This document shows, piece after piece, positions 35,447 through 46,091 of a DNA stretch of 64,000 nt (position 1 is its first letter; each line of letters begins with the position of its first letter). The position numbers were made by a program, and so were the translations under genes. The stretch is from Scatophagus argus (Eukaryota; Chordata; Actinopteri; Scatophagidae), in NCBI RefSeq assembly GCF_020382885.2, contig NC_058516.1, positions 10,593,902 to 10,657,901 of the forward strand, read 5' to 3'. The notes beneath the pieces were generated by a model. The model was not told the DNA's origin. It was given only the letters and a program-made list of their open reading frames with translations, and did not search any database.

Positions 35447-36919
35447 GATGTGGTGACCCAGCTGAGCGAGCTGCTGAACGTCACGCAGGCGTCGCTGTCC
35501 AAACTGATGTCCGAGGAGCCGTCGGAGTGGAAGCAGCGGCACCAGATCGCCTGCATCGGCAGTCCGCCCAACGCCTGCCAACTGGTGAGACTTTGTTAGT
35601 CTACAATGACCTCAAAAGAATGATTTTGACGTGTTGTCCATTTTATTCTCCTATCGTGTGAAGCTGTCCTTCCTCATGTCTCTTCTTCCCCTCTTCCTCA
35701 CAAAAGCAACTGTTACCTACATTAGAAAGGTGAAGTCCTGGAACTGAAGTGTGTGTGTGTGCGTGTGCGTGCGTGTGCGTACAGTAACATGAAAATGAAC
35801 GAGGCAGTAAATGTTGAGGCTCTGTAGCTGTGTATGTTTTAGTTAGTTTACCCCATGTTTGAAATGACAATAAAGCCCCTTGAATGTTAATGTTTTTGTT
35901 TCCAGTCAGGTTCCTGGTGCAGGAGTTCAACCACCAGCCCTCATGGGATGTCACAGAGAAGAAAGGGGATGTCTCCAAACCATTTGTCATGTGTTGAAGT
36001 AAGTTTCTTTGGAGGACCGTTGTCGCGAAAAGGCGTTAAATGGAAATTATGAATGACTTTTGATTAGCGGACACACACATAGGTCATGTTTAATTAATTA
36101 CTATGAATTAAATGACTAATAATTAATAATTTATTTTAATTGAAATGTCTTTTGTTCTTGGTCCCACAATTCTAAATTGTTTGTGAAGTTAATGATGTCA
36201 GAACCTTTCCTTGTGTCCCAGCAGAGCGCCAACGAGAAAGCATTTGCCTTCCGGCTGCAGATGGAAGGAATCCCGGATGCGACGAAGAGGCAGCCGCTTT
36301 GGCTGCGGAACGACAAGGCACAGACGGTGTTTCTTAGAGCGAGCGATTTACATTCCCGAGAGGTCCAGGGCTGGTAAGCTAGTGTGTGGTGTTGGTATTT
36401 TTTCTTTTTTTTTCTCCTCTCTACATTCAGCTTCATCAGTAAGCAGAGGGAGAGGACCCTGTTGAGCGACAAGTGTCCCGGTTCAGCGAGAGCAGCAGAG
36501 AGGGTTCGATCACCTCGACCCAGATGGAACAGGACGTCCCCGGCGAGCGTGGGGTTCTCCGAGGCGGTTTTCAAAGTGTGGGTTTTCGCGGAACACTCTG
36601 CGCCACACATCATCGGCACGTACGAGGCGATGGCTGGCGAGAACATCCCCACCAACACGCTTCCTGTTCCCCGACATCTCTAAAGACGAGGCCGTTGGGA
36701 AGTACTAGCCCAAACCCTGTGAAAGTAAGTTGCTAAAGAAAACAGTACTTTGTGCGTGTAATGTGTTGTTTAGGAAGAGCAACGTTACCTCTTTGTGAAG
36801 TTTTTATTTGTGACTTTTGACAGAAAAGTTTAAGCGACTTGCAGCTCCAGAGCGAATGGATGTGGACAACGCAGAGCGTACGGGTTACCTGAAGACGGAG
36901 CTCATATCTGTCTCCAAAG
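35447..36919 (+). pseudogene. STAT1-like pseudogene, intron-containing
   Basis: Four exon remnants of a STAT transcription factor lie in order. 35447-35584 (46 codons, intact splice sites) reads LSELLNVTQASLSKLM...RHQIACIGSPPNAC, the end of the coiled-coil domain. 36222-36376 reads NEKAFAFRLQMEG...PLWLRND, the linker exon with both Trp of FWLW changed. 36431-36724 is the SH2 exon (FISKQRERTLLSDKCPG, then FSESSREGSITST, then ENIPTNTL), frame-shifted and lacking the TFLLR strand with the phosphotyrosine-binding Arg. 36825-36919 reads MDVDNAERTGYLKTELISVS, the STAT1 Tyr701 segment, intact. DNA-binding exons are missing between the first two. Retained introns show a genomic duplication, not a retrocopy. 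The match is closest to STAT1 among STATs. Confidence 0.85.
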
Positions 36920-37117
36920 GTTAGGCTTCATTCACAGCCGATGCGGACGTTGTCGGAAGCGTGTTCTCCGACAACAATGAAATGATTTCTTTCTTCCTTT
37001 CTTTCAGATGAGTGCAGAATTTGAGGAGCAAAAGCGAGGACGGCAGAACTTCATCCACGTTTTAGACAGTACTTTGTTAAAGTATTTTTAAAGTGTAAAG
37101 TAGTTAAAGACTTTGAA

Positions 37118-37270
37118 TAAGTTGCTAAAGAAAACAGTACTTTGTAATTTTTGTTTGTGGCTTTTGACACCAAACTGTAAAAGAGTGGCAACCCCAGAGT
37201 GAATGATGTGGACAACGCAGAGCGTACGGGCGAGAGGAAGACGGCGCTCATTTCTGTCTCCGAAGGGTAG
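37118..37270 (+). pseudogene. Second, worn copy of the STAT1-like tail exon and its intron
   Basis: AAGTTGCTAAAGAAAACAGT (also at about 36727) is followed by a copy of the phosphotyrosine exon with GATGTGGACAACGCAGAGCG. Here GYLKTEL has become GERKTAL, so the phosphorylated Tyr is lost. The copy leads directly into the satellite. Confidence 0.75.
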
Positions 37271-40200
37271 GTGTCATTCTTAGAAAAATTTTGAGAGTAT
37301 TTTTTAAAGGTATTTGTAAAGTAAGCTAAAGACTTAGGAAAATTTAAAAGCAGAGTATTTGTAAAGTTGTTAAACACTGAGGAAAAATTTTTGAGTACTT
37401 GTTAAGTAAGTTAAACACTTAGGAAAAAAATTAATGTATATTTAGAGTGCTTGTAAAGTAAGTTAAACACTTAGGAAAAATTTAAATGTATATTTAGAGT
37501 ACTTGTAAAGTAAGTTAAACACTTAGGGAAATATTTAGAGTGCTTGTTAAGTAAGTTAAACACTTAGGAAAAAAATTAATGTATATTTAGAGTGCTTGTA
37601 AAGTAAGTTAAACACTTAGGAAAAAAATTAATGTATATTTAGAGTACTTGTAAAGTAAGTTAAACACTTAGGGAAATATTTAGAGTATTTGTTAAGTAAG
37701 TTAAACACTTAGGAAAATATTTAGAGTGCTTGTAAAGTAAGTTAAACACTTAGGGAAATATTTTAGGGTATTTGTTAAGTAAGTTAAACACTTAGGAAAA
37801 AAATTAATGTATATTTAGAGTGCTTGTAAAGTAAGTTAAACACTTAGGGAAATATTTTAGGGTATTTGTTAAGTAAGTTAAACACTTAGGAAAAAAATTA
37901 ATGTATATTTAGAGTGCTTGTAAAGTAAGTTAAACACTTAGGAAAAATTTAAATGTATATTTAGAGTACTTGTAAAGTAAGTTAAACACTTAGGGAAATA
38001 TTTAGAGTGCTTGTAAAGTAAGTTAAACACTTAGGAAAAATTTAAATGTATATTTAGAGTACTTGTAAAGTAAGTTAAACACTTAGGAAAAAAATTAATG
38101 TATATTTAGAGTGCTTGTAAAGTAAGTTAAACACTTAGGAAAAATTTAAATGTATATTTAGAGTACTTGTAAAGTAAGTTAAACACTTAGGGAAATATTT
38201 AGAGTGCTTGTAAAGTAAGTTAAACACTTAGGAAAAATTTAAATGTATATTTAGAGTACTTGTAAAGTAAGTTAAACACTTAGGGAAATATTTAGAGTGC
38301 TTGTTAAGTAAGTTAAACACTTAGGAAAAATTTAAATGTATATTTAGAGTACTTGTAAAGTAAGTTAAACACTTAGGGAAATATTTAGAGTGCTTGTTAA
38401 GTAAGTTAAACACTTAGGAAAAATTTAAATGTATATTTAGAGTACTTGTAAAGTAAGTTAAACACTTAGGGAAATATTTAGAGTGCTTGTTAAGTAAGTT
38501 AAACACTTAGGGAAAAAAATTAATGTATATTTAGAGTGCTTGTAAAGTAAGTTAAACACTTAGGGAAATATTTAGAGTGCTTGTTAAGTAAGTTAAACAC
38601 TTAGGAAAAAAATTAATGTATATTTAGAGTACTTGTAAAGTAAGTTAAACACTTAGGGAAATATTTAGAGTGCTTGTAAAGTAAGTTAAACACTTAGGGA
38701 AATATTTAGAGTGCTTGTTAAGTAAGTTAAACACTTAGGGAAATATTTAGAGTGCTTGTAAAGTAAGTTAAACACTTAGGAAAAAAATTAATGTATATTT
38801 AGAGTACTGGTAAAGTAAGTTAAAGACTTAGGGAAATATTTAGAGTAAAAGCAGAGTATTTGTAAAGTTGTTAAACACTGAGGAAAAATTTTTGAGTACT
38901 TGTTAAGTAAGTTAAACACTTAGGAAAAAAATTAATGTATATTTAGAGTGCTTGTAAAGTAAGTTAAACACTTAGGAAAAATTTAAATGTATATTTAGAG
39001 TACTTGTAAAGTAAGTTAAACACTTAGGGAAATATTTAGAGTGCTTGTTAAGTAAGTTAAACACTTAGGAAAAAAATTAATGTATATTTAGAGTGCTTGT
39101 AAAGTAAGTTAAACACTTAGGAAAAAAATTAATGTATATTTAGAGTACTTGCAAAGTAAGTTAAACACTTAGGGAAATATTTAGAGTGCTTGTAAAGTAA
39201 GTTAAACACTTAGGAAAATATTTAGAGTGCTTGTAAAGTAAGTTAAACACTTAGGGAAATATTTTAGGGTATTTGTTAAGTAAGTTAAACACTTAGGAAA
39301 AAAATTAATGTATATTTAGAGTGCTTGCAAAGTAAGTTAAACACTTAGGGAAATATTTTAGGGTATTTGTTAAGTAAGTTAAACACTTAGGAAAAAAATT
39401 AATGTATATTTAGAGTGCTTGTAAAGTAAGTTAAACACTTAGGAAAAATTTAAATGTATATTTAGAGTACTTGTAAAGTAAGTTAAACACTTAGGGAAAT
39501 ATTTAGAGTGCTTGTAAAGTAAGTTAAACACTTAGGAAAAATTTAAATGTATATTTAGAGTACTTGTAAAGTAAGTTAAACACTTAGGAAAAAAATTAAT
39601 GTATATTTAGAGTGCTTGTAAAGTAAGTTAAACACTTAGGAAAAATTTAAATGTATATTTAGAGTGCTTGTAAAGTAAGTTAAACACTTAGGGAAAAAAA
39701 TTAATGTATATTTAGAGTACTTGCAAAGTAAGTTAAACACTTAGGGAAATATTTAGAGTATTTGTTAAGTAAGTTAAACACTTAGGAAAATATTTAGAGT
39801 GCTTGCAAAGTAAGTTAAACACTGAGGGAAATATTTTAGGGTATTTGTTAAGTAAGTTAAACACTTAGGAAAAAAATTAATGTATATTTAGAGTGCTTGT
39901 AAAGTAAGTTAAACACTTAGGGAAATATTTTAGGGTATTTGTTAAGTAAGTTAAACACTTAGGAAAAAAATTAATGTATATTTAGAGTGCTTGTAAAGTA
40001 AGTTAAACACTTAGGAAAAATTTAAATGTATATTTAGAGTACTTGTAAAGTAAGTTAAACACTTAGGAAAAATTTAAATGTATATTTAGAGTACTTGTAA
40101 AGTAAGTTAAACACTTAGGGAAATATTTAGAGTGCTTGTAAAGTAAGTTAAACACTTAGGAAAAATTTAAATGTATATTTAGAGTACTTGTAAAGTAAGT

Positions 40201-40640
40201 TAAACACTTAGGGAAATATTTAGAGTGCTTGTTAAGTAAGTTAAACACTTAGGAAAAATTTAAATGTATATTTAGAGTACTTGTAAAGTAAGTTAAACAC
40301 TTAGGGAAATATTTAGAGTGCTTGTTAAGTAAGTTAAACACTTAGGAAAAAAATTAATGTATATTTAGAGTGCTTGTAAAGTAAGTTAAACACTTAGGGA
40401 AATATTTAGAGTGCTTGTTAAGTAAGTTAAACACTTAGGGAAATATTTAGAGTGCTTGTAAAGTAAGTTAAACACTTAGGGAAATATTTAGAGTATTTGT
40501 TAAGTAAGTTAAACACTTAGGAAAATATTTAGAGTGCTTGTTAAGTAAGTTAAACACTTAGGAAAAAAATTAATGTATATTTAGAGTGCTTGTAAAGTAA
40601 GTTAAACACTTAGGGAAATATTTAGAGTGCTTGCAAAGTC
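37271..40640 (+). repeat. Satellite array of 42- and 52-bp units
   Basis: About 70 tandem units share AAGTAAGTTAAACACTTAGG. Two main lengths alternate: 52 bp (continuing AAAAA..TTAA..TGTATATT) and 42-43 bp (continuing GAAATATTTAGAG). Units are nearly identical, which suggests recent amplification or ongoing homogenisation. The first units blend into the intron of the STAT1-like copy (AGTATTTTTAAAG, GTTAAAGACTT at 37080-37110), so the array probably arose there. No open frame of note crosses it. Confidence 0.97.
37346..40640 (+). repeat. Higher-order repeat within the satellite, period about 1501 bp
   Basis: The variant block starting AAAAGCAGAGTATTTG with TTGTTAAACACTGAGG occurs at 37346 and again at 38847, each followed by the same order of unit types. 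This is a segmental duplication of the array inside itself. Confidence 0.8.
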
Positions 40641-40684
40641 TATGCTTCTTTTACACTTGCCTCCTGTTGTAACACCATTGTTTC

Positions 40685-40690
40685 AATAAA
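40685..40690 (+). terminator. Poly(A) signal just after the satellite
   Basis: AATAAA in unique sequence 45 bp beyond the array, followed by TGTTGTCC and TTTCTGTGTC. It could end a plus-strand transcript through the STAT1-like remnant; chance occurrence cannot be excluded. Confidence 0.4.
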
Positions 40691-41039
40691 ACCAGAATGT
40701 TGAAAGACTGTTGTCCATCTTTCTGTGTCACCCCTACATGCTAACACCAACTACAGAATTGAACCCTGGGAAAATAACTTTGCCACAATGAAGTCACACA
40801 GATTTAGAGTTCAGTTATTTATTGAAGACCTTAAGGGACAAAATAAACTGAAGTTACATACAGTAGAGTACCAACCACAAGGGAAACCACTAAAGACATC
40901 TGCCACTCCTGCCCTGGAAAAGATAAACACATTAGAATACAAAGATGCACACTGTGGTGAAACTGACTTTCATCTAATGAGACAACATAAGAAAAGAGAA
41001 GCCAACAGAACAGACACAGCTGTAAAGTCAGCATAACAC

Positions 41040-41565
41040 CACAGCCATGTAAACAGGTGGGACACTTGAGCTGGAGCAGCACTCTACCTGCTTCACATGA
41101 CATGCAAAAACAAACAATTAAAATAAAGAAATAAATATTTATACTTAAATACACCAATATACTAAACACTTCTGATAATTACTCCGCCTTGACTTACCAT
41201 ACAAATCACCGTTCGGTGACAGCGCTGCACAGGTGGGACCAATGACGGTGGAGCAACACTACCTGCTACACATTCACATAATGACATACAAAAACACATA
41301 CTTATAAATAAATACACACATGTATGGATTAAGATACTTACACACCAATATACTTACCCCGGCATAGCGGCACCTTAACTTGCCACACAAATCACCGTTC
41401 GGTGCCAACCAGCGCAAAAACACCAAACGAGCGCCCCGCCCAGACCGCGGACAAATAAACAGGTGACACCGCTGCACAATCAAGTTCAGCTGGGAGCACT
41501 TGCAGTGGAGGTGGAGCAGCAGTCTACCTGCGACACATTCACATGATGACGTACGAAAAGAATAA
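41040..41565 (-). repeat. Three diverged tandem copies of an exon-like block
   Basis: On the minus strand GCAGGTAG(A/T)(C/G)T(G/T)... with TGCTCCA recurs at about 41530-41460, 41285-41225 and 41100-41045. CACCGAACGGTGATTTGT recurs at about 41406-41385 and 41222-41200. Spacing is roughly 180-240 bp. ACCG(A/T)(A/T)CGGT forms a small palindrome in each. The class is not recognised. Confidence 0.55.
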
Positions 41566-41739
41566 AATACGTATACACATTAATATAATTATACTTCTGA
41601 GACTTACAGACCAATATACTTACACATACTTAAATACTCTTAGACTTACAGATGCCAATATATTTATATAAACTAATCTAGTCCAAATTACTTCTACTAC
41701 GGATTTTGATTTAGACTCCGTGTCCCAACATGTGATGTT

Positions 41740-41950
41740 TGGCCAATTTCTACATCGCTTTTATCACACCCCGGCGTGGGCCTTCTGTGTGGACTTTGCA
41801 TGTTCACCCTGTACCTGCGTGGGTTTCCTCCTCGAAACATGCACGCTACTCTGCATGGCCCCTTCGTGTGAGTGAGCGTGTGCGTTTTCGTGTGTCGGCA
41901 CTGCGACTGACTGGCAGCCGGTCCACGGTGCACCCGCCTCTCGCCGTAAC
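41740..41950 (+). repeat. Widespread teleost interspersed repeat
   Basis: Phrases GTGTGGACTTTGCATGTTC, GCGTGGGTTTCCTCC and CACCCGCCTCTCGCCGTA match a very common fish repeat that I recall. Its class is not certain to me. Confidence 0.6.
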
Positions 41951-42164
41951 GCTTTTACTATTGTTAACTACGCTGAAAACAATACTGAGGCGCACGCTAC
42001 AGCACACATACAAACCTTGTTAGCGGACACACACCCTCACACAACAGGAGGCAGGAGCGGACAAAGGGACAGGACTCCTGGCAGCCACCGGCGTTTACCT
42101 GCAGGAACAATAGCGTCAGACACCTGAGAACATCGACCGTAGCGTAAAGAAAGAAGACACTTAC

Positions 42165-42408
42165 CTCAGCCAACAAACGGAGCCGCACACGAGCAGTCGC
42201 CCTGCAACACAAGAACAACAACGACGCCTTAAGAGCAGTAAGAAAACACAAAGCAGCACGCGGACATACCTGACGGGCCAAACGACCTCCGACCCGGAAG
42301 TGACGCGCCGGTGATGACAGGACGCAAAGAAAGAAGCAGGGAAGGACTGTCGCTTTTATACTGGCCCGCCTCATTAACGCACACCTGTGACTCGTTACAA
42401 GCAGCCAA
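42165..42408 (-). promoter_or_regulatory. CCAAT/TATA promoter with two small exon-like blocks
   Basis: Minus strand: ATTGG (reverse CCAAT at 42404-42408), then TATAAAAG (42360-42353), in canonical spacing. Start of transcription is expected near 42325. An exon-like block ends GGCCCGTCAG|GTATGT at 42270. A 37-nt block 42201-42165 is bounded by TTGTGTTGCAG and GAG|GTAAGT. Further AG/GT pairs follow down to about 42080. No conserved protein is encoded, so this fits a non-coding RNA, a 5' UTR, or the promoter of a retroelement. A minus-strand AATAAA lies near 40815-40820. Confidence 0.5.
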
Positions 42409-42503
42409 TCACATGGAGGATACGCACCTGTGCAGCGACAATACGTAATTGAAGATGGATTTGATTCCGCCCCCTCATAACGTCACCGGGCAGGAGCTTA
42501 TCG

Positions 42504-42531
42504 TGTTGAGGTATGCAGCGATACCTCAACA
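42504..42531. repeat. Perfect 11-bp hairpin
   Basis: TGTTGAGGTAT and its exact reverse complement with a six-base loop (GCAGCG), about 95 bp upstream of the minus-strand CCAAT box. Confidence 0.8.
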
Positions 42532-42872
42532 TGGACCGCCGAATCTCCTGCTTATATTTATTGTTTACGTTAGTGAAAAGAAAACTTTGAAGGGAACAGC
42601 AGCTCCATCAGCTGCTCGTCTCGCTGAGCTGCTGCTGTGCGTGCGACACACTGGAATCCTTTTAATGCTTTGTCACCTTTAGTTCATGTCAACATTTGAA
42701 CCTTCGCTTGGTTCCTCACAGCTCCAATTAAAAGTCATCAAAAAACAAAAACATGATTATTTTTGCAACAAAGAGCAACCTTATCTTTAATTAAATAATT
42801 GCTTTGTGTTTCTTTATGCTTTTTTTAAACCTGAACACTCGCAGTATTCTTACAGGGTCTGTCCTCTGTCAG

Positions 42873-43740
42873 CCAGTATGATTTGACATCAGTACAATCA
42901 AGTGTATTCATACTGCTGTTACACCTTTTATGTGCCTCATACTGAGCTTGTACATCAAAAGAAAACGTGCAATTAGTTGTTTAGAAGCCAGCGAGGACAG
43001 AAATGTGCGACAAGAAGAAATGCGTCGAGGCAAGCGAGAACAGATCCCAAACATCGGATGCTGTGAAGTATTAGAAGAAAAAGCTGCTCTTAATAAAGCA
43101 CAGATGTAATTCCACCACCCAAGATGCGTGTTGTTTACAGCTCACACTGCGAAAGAGGCAGCGACTCAACATAAATGCGATATCTTCTCTTTAAGTCGGC
43201 TATGTGTGTGCTACATTGTCCCATTTCACCCCCAACATCACACCCAACAGTTATGAGACTACTCAAAGTGGTTATAATGAGATGCACCACTACGGAGATT
43301 CTTATTGGTGCTACACCCCAAGAAGCTCTTGTTCACTTTCCTCCATGTCATGACCAATTTCTACCACCAGGAGGCACCAAATGTTAGCAGTGACACAACG
43401 CAGGGAATTGCTGGAGGGGAGGAGGTTGCAGCCCAAAGCAGGTGTCAGCCAAGCCAAATGGAGGCAGAGGAGAGGCAGAGTGAAGCCAGGAGGACAGGGG
43501 GGGCAAGACAGAGTGCAGAGAGGCTCTGACCAACAATCAAGGACTGGACAGGGGGCTTGCACAGGCTTGTGTTTCCAAGATTTCACTTTTTTCACAACAA
43601 AGAACCAAAAGCCGGGAAAGTAAAAGAGATGCCGGCACTCCCTCTAGCGGTGGAATTCTTGAATAGCTCAGTATGAGGCACATAAAAGGTGTAACACCAG
43701 TATGAATACACTTAATTCTACTGATTTCAAATCATATTGG
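42873..43740. mobile_element. 868-bp block bounded by 76-bp inverted repeats
   Basis: The left arm 42873-42948 and right arm 43665-43740 are inverted copies with about five differences in 76 (CACATAAAAGGTGTAACA shared). The interior has no recognisable transposase. It resembles a non-autonomous DNA transposon or foldback element; no target-site duplication was recognised. A 22-bp direct repeat (ACCAAAAGCCGGGAAAGT...) at 43604 and 43773 brackets the right arm. Confidence 0.55.
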
Positions 43741-45224
43741 TGGAGAGAAGAGAGTAGAACAGAACAGAAAGGACCAAAAGCCGGGAAAGTAAAATACACT
43801 GAAGCGCTCTGAGTTTGAATTATTTTGTAAAATAAAGTCAAGAATAAACTTTCATATACATTGACAGCAAAATCACTGGGGATTCTTCTTCTTCTTGTTA
43901 TTATTATGGGGGCCAGTCAGTCCAGGACCCTCATATTTCTCATTTGTCGTCTTCCTCCTCCTTCTTCTTCTTCTCCCCTCAAAATGCAACCTCGTGGCAG
44001 CGCCGCACTGCAACACCAGTACTGATGTCCAACACACACAAGAACACACTTTAATTTAAAAAAAAAAAAAAAAAAACATTTTATTAAAGAATAAGCGGGA
44101 TGATTTGTTTCCCCATATTCTATACATTATGTGCTATACAGTGTAGAGGACAGTGTAGGAGTGCTGACCCAGGTTCAGTTTGGTGTTTCATTTTAATTTT
44201 TTTTTCTCCTTTTTGTTTTTTTAAATTTATTGAAACGTGTATGAAGGGACTGACTGTCAGAAAACAGTTCATATGCAGCACCAATCTGTTTCATTGACAA
44301 TAAAGTCTTATGACAAAAAAAAAAAAATTCAACCTGGAACATCTCTGCACGCATCTAAGTTGTTTGCAAAGTCAGATTTTGACTTTTGGCAGAGCTGAAT
44401 AGACCAGATTAGAACATCAAAAAGGTGCGAGATCTTTTTTTTTTAAATTCAGGGTGCATTTCTTTGCTCCCTGATCCAGGACCAGAGCTCCTACGGGGCG
44501 AGATCACTGCTTTCTGCTGTTTGTATGGACATGATTGCGTAAGCTGATGCCTGAATCTCGACAAACATTTTAATAAAATGCATTTTACTGTGCATTACAA
44601 AGAAAATCCAGCGAACGGTTAACATCCTACCACAGCGATAAGGACTTGGGATGATTATCCGTTTTTGAGCTGAGGCAAAGTGTTTCCTCCAATGCTCAGC
44701 TTTGGGTTGATTTAATTTACTTAAATTGGGGCTGTTAATGTGGACCCGAAGCTTCTCTCAAACTGAGTCATTTTAACACTGTTTATTAACATTTAAAATT
44801 TTTTTTTTGGAACCAAATCCAGTTTCTTATGGTTGTAGAGAGACAATTGAAGTGAATCCATGAAAATTTGGGCAGCTGATTAAAAGCAGTGCTACTGCAC
44901 TGAACTCCGCCCAGATACGGTCAGCATCCTCCCATGTGCCCACTGTGCAGACCACTTAATAACACTACTAACAACACTCTTGGTTTCTTTATGTCAGAAT
45001 AGTCTTGCTTCAGAAAATACACTGCTGAGTTCAAATGCATAACCATTCATTTCTTTCAACATGGATTTAGAAATATTTACATTTTTGTCAAGAAACTGAA
45101 ACATGTGACATTTCAAAATTGCTATTGTTTATGCAATGAGAAGTGAGGTTGCTGTGGTTGTTGATAGGATTGATTTTTTTTTTTCCTGATGTGACCCATC
45201 TCCCACACAGACCAATGACCGTAT

Positions 45225-45350
45225 ATAAAGAGGGACAACAAGACTCTCCAAAAGTGAGGGCAAAACATCTGGATCGCCCCCTGGTGGCTGGCTGCAGTAC
45301 AGGTCATAGATTCCACCCCCACCTTCATGTTAGCAGATGGGACATGAGCT
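45225..45350 (+). repeat. Common teleost short repeat
   Basis: Phrases TGGATCGCCCCCTGGTGGCT and GCAGTACAGGTCATAGATTC match a short interspersed repeat that I recall as frequent in fish; the class is unknown to me. Confidence 0.5.
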
Positions 45351-45826
45351 AAAGTAAAAACTCAAAGAACACATTAAATAAAATTTTCCCCATTGATGCT
45401 GTATAAAGGGGGTGAAGCGGAGGTGAGTCGTCCATCTTTATACGGTCAAAGATACCGACATAAAAGTGAAAAATAAGGAGGGAAATGGGGGGAAAAAAAC
45501 AAACTTAAATACAAACTTAACTCTTAATATCATTCTTTACATCAGTCAGTTTTCCGTCAAGGTGAAGCCAGAAGCTTTTTTGTTTCTTGCTTCTCGCCAA
45601 TGTAAAGGTCAAACAGCTACAAAAGTGTGAAAAGCAACAACTGCCACATGCTAATATAAGATATAAACATGTCGGCAACATTTTGTCTGTATGGGTTGGG
45701 TTTGACTTCATGTCACCAGAAGCTGAACTGTCCAAGTGTGTGTGTGTGTGTGTGTATGATTAGACTGCTGACCTGACACAGTAAAAAAAAAATAACCCTG
45801 GATTTTAAGGAGGACCGAGTGAAGGA

Positions 45827-46091
45827 CTAGGGTTAGACCGATATTGTAGTGTGCCAATACTTGCCGTAACTTAAATAATAATACGCTGAGGACTGTCGGT
45901 CCAGCTTCAGCGCCTTGTAATGTAAATGCATTTCTTTTCCCACCCTAATCAGAACGTTCCAGCAGAAACGTAGTATCTTATGGAGTGATTGTACTAAAAA
46001 CGATAAGATTTAAACATTTAATAGCTGCTACAAATACAAAATGGGAAAAAAAAAAAATAGCAATATTGGACCAATATCGGTTGAACCCTAG
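45827..46091. mobile_element. Short MITE with about 20-bp terminal inverted repeats, hAT-like
   Basis: It starts CTAGGGTTAGACCGATATTG and ends with the reverse complement of CTAGGGTTCAACCGATATTG. It is 265 bp, AT-rich inside and has no frame. A clear 8-bp target duplication is not visible. Confidence 0.65.

Noticed and set aside
35906-35998. Exon-like block inside the STAT1-like copy (FLVQEFNHQPSWDVTEKK)
   Set aside because: Splice-like borders exist, but the peptide does not match a STAT region I know, so it was not counted as an exon remnant.
37271-40640. CRISPR-like array of short repeats
   Set aside because: Units are contiguous with no unique spacers and the host is a vertebrate; it is a satellite.
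41997-42374. 125-codon minus-strand frame rich in Cys/Leu
   Set aside because: It reads through strong splice signals and has no recognisable domain; a promoter and non-coding exons explain the region better.
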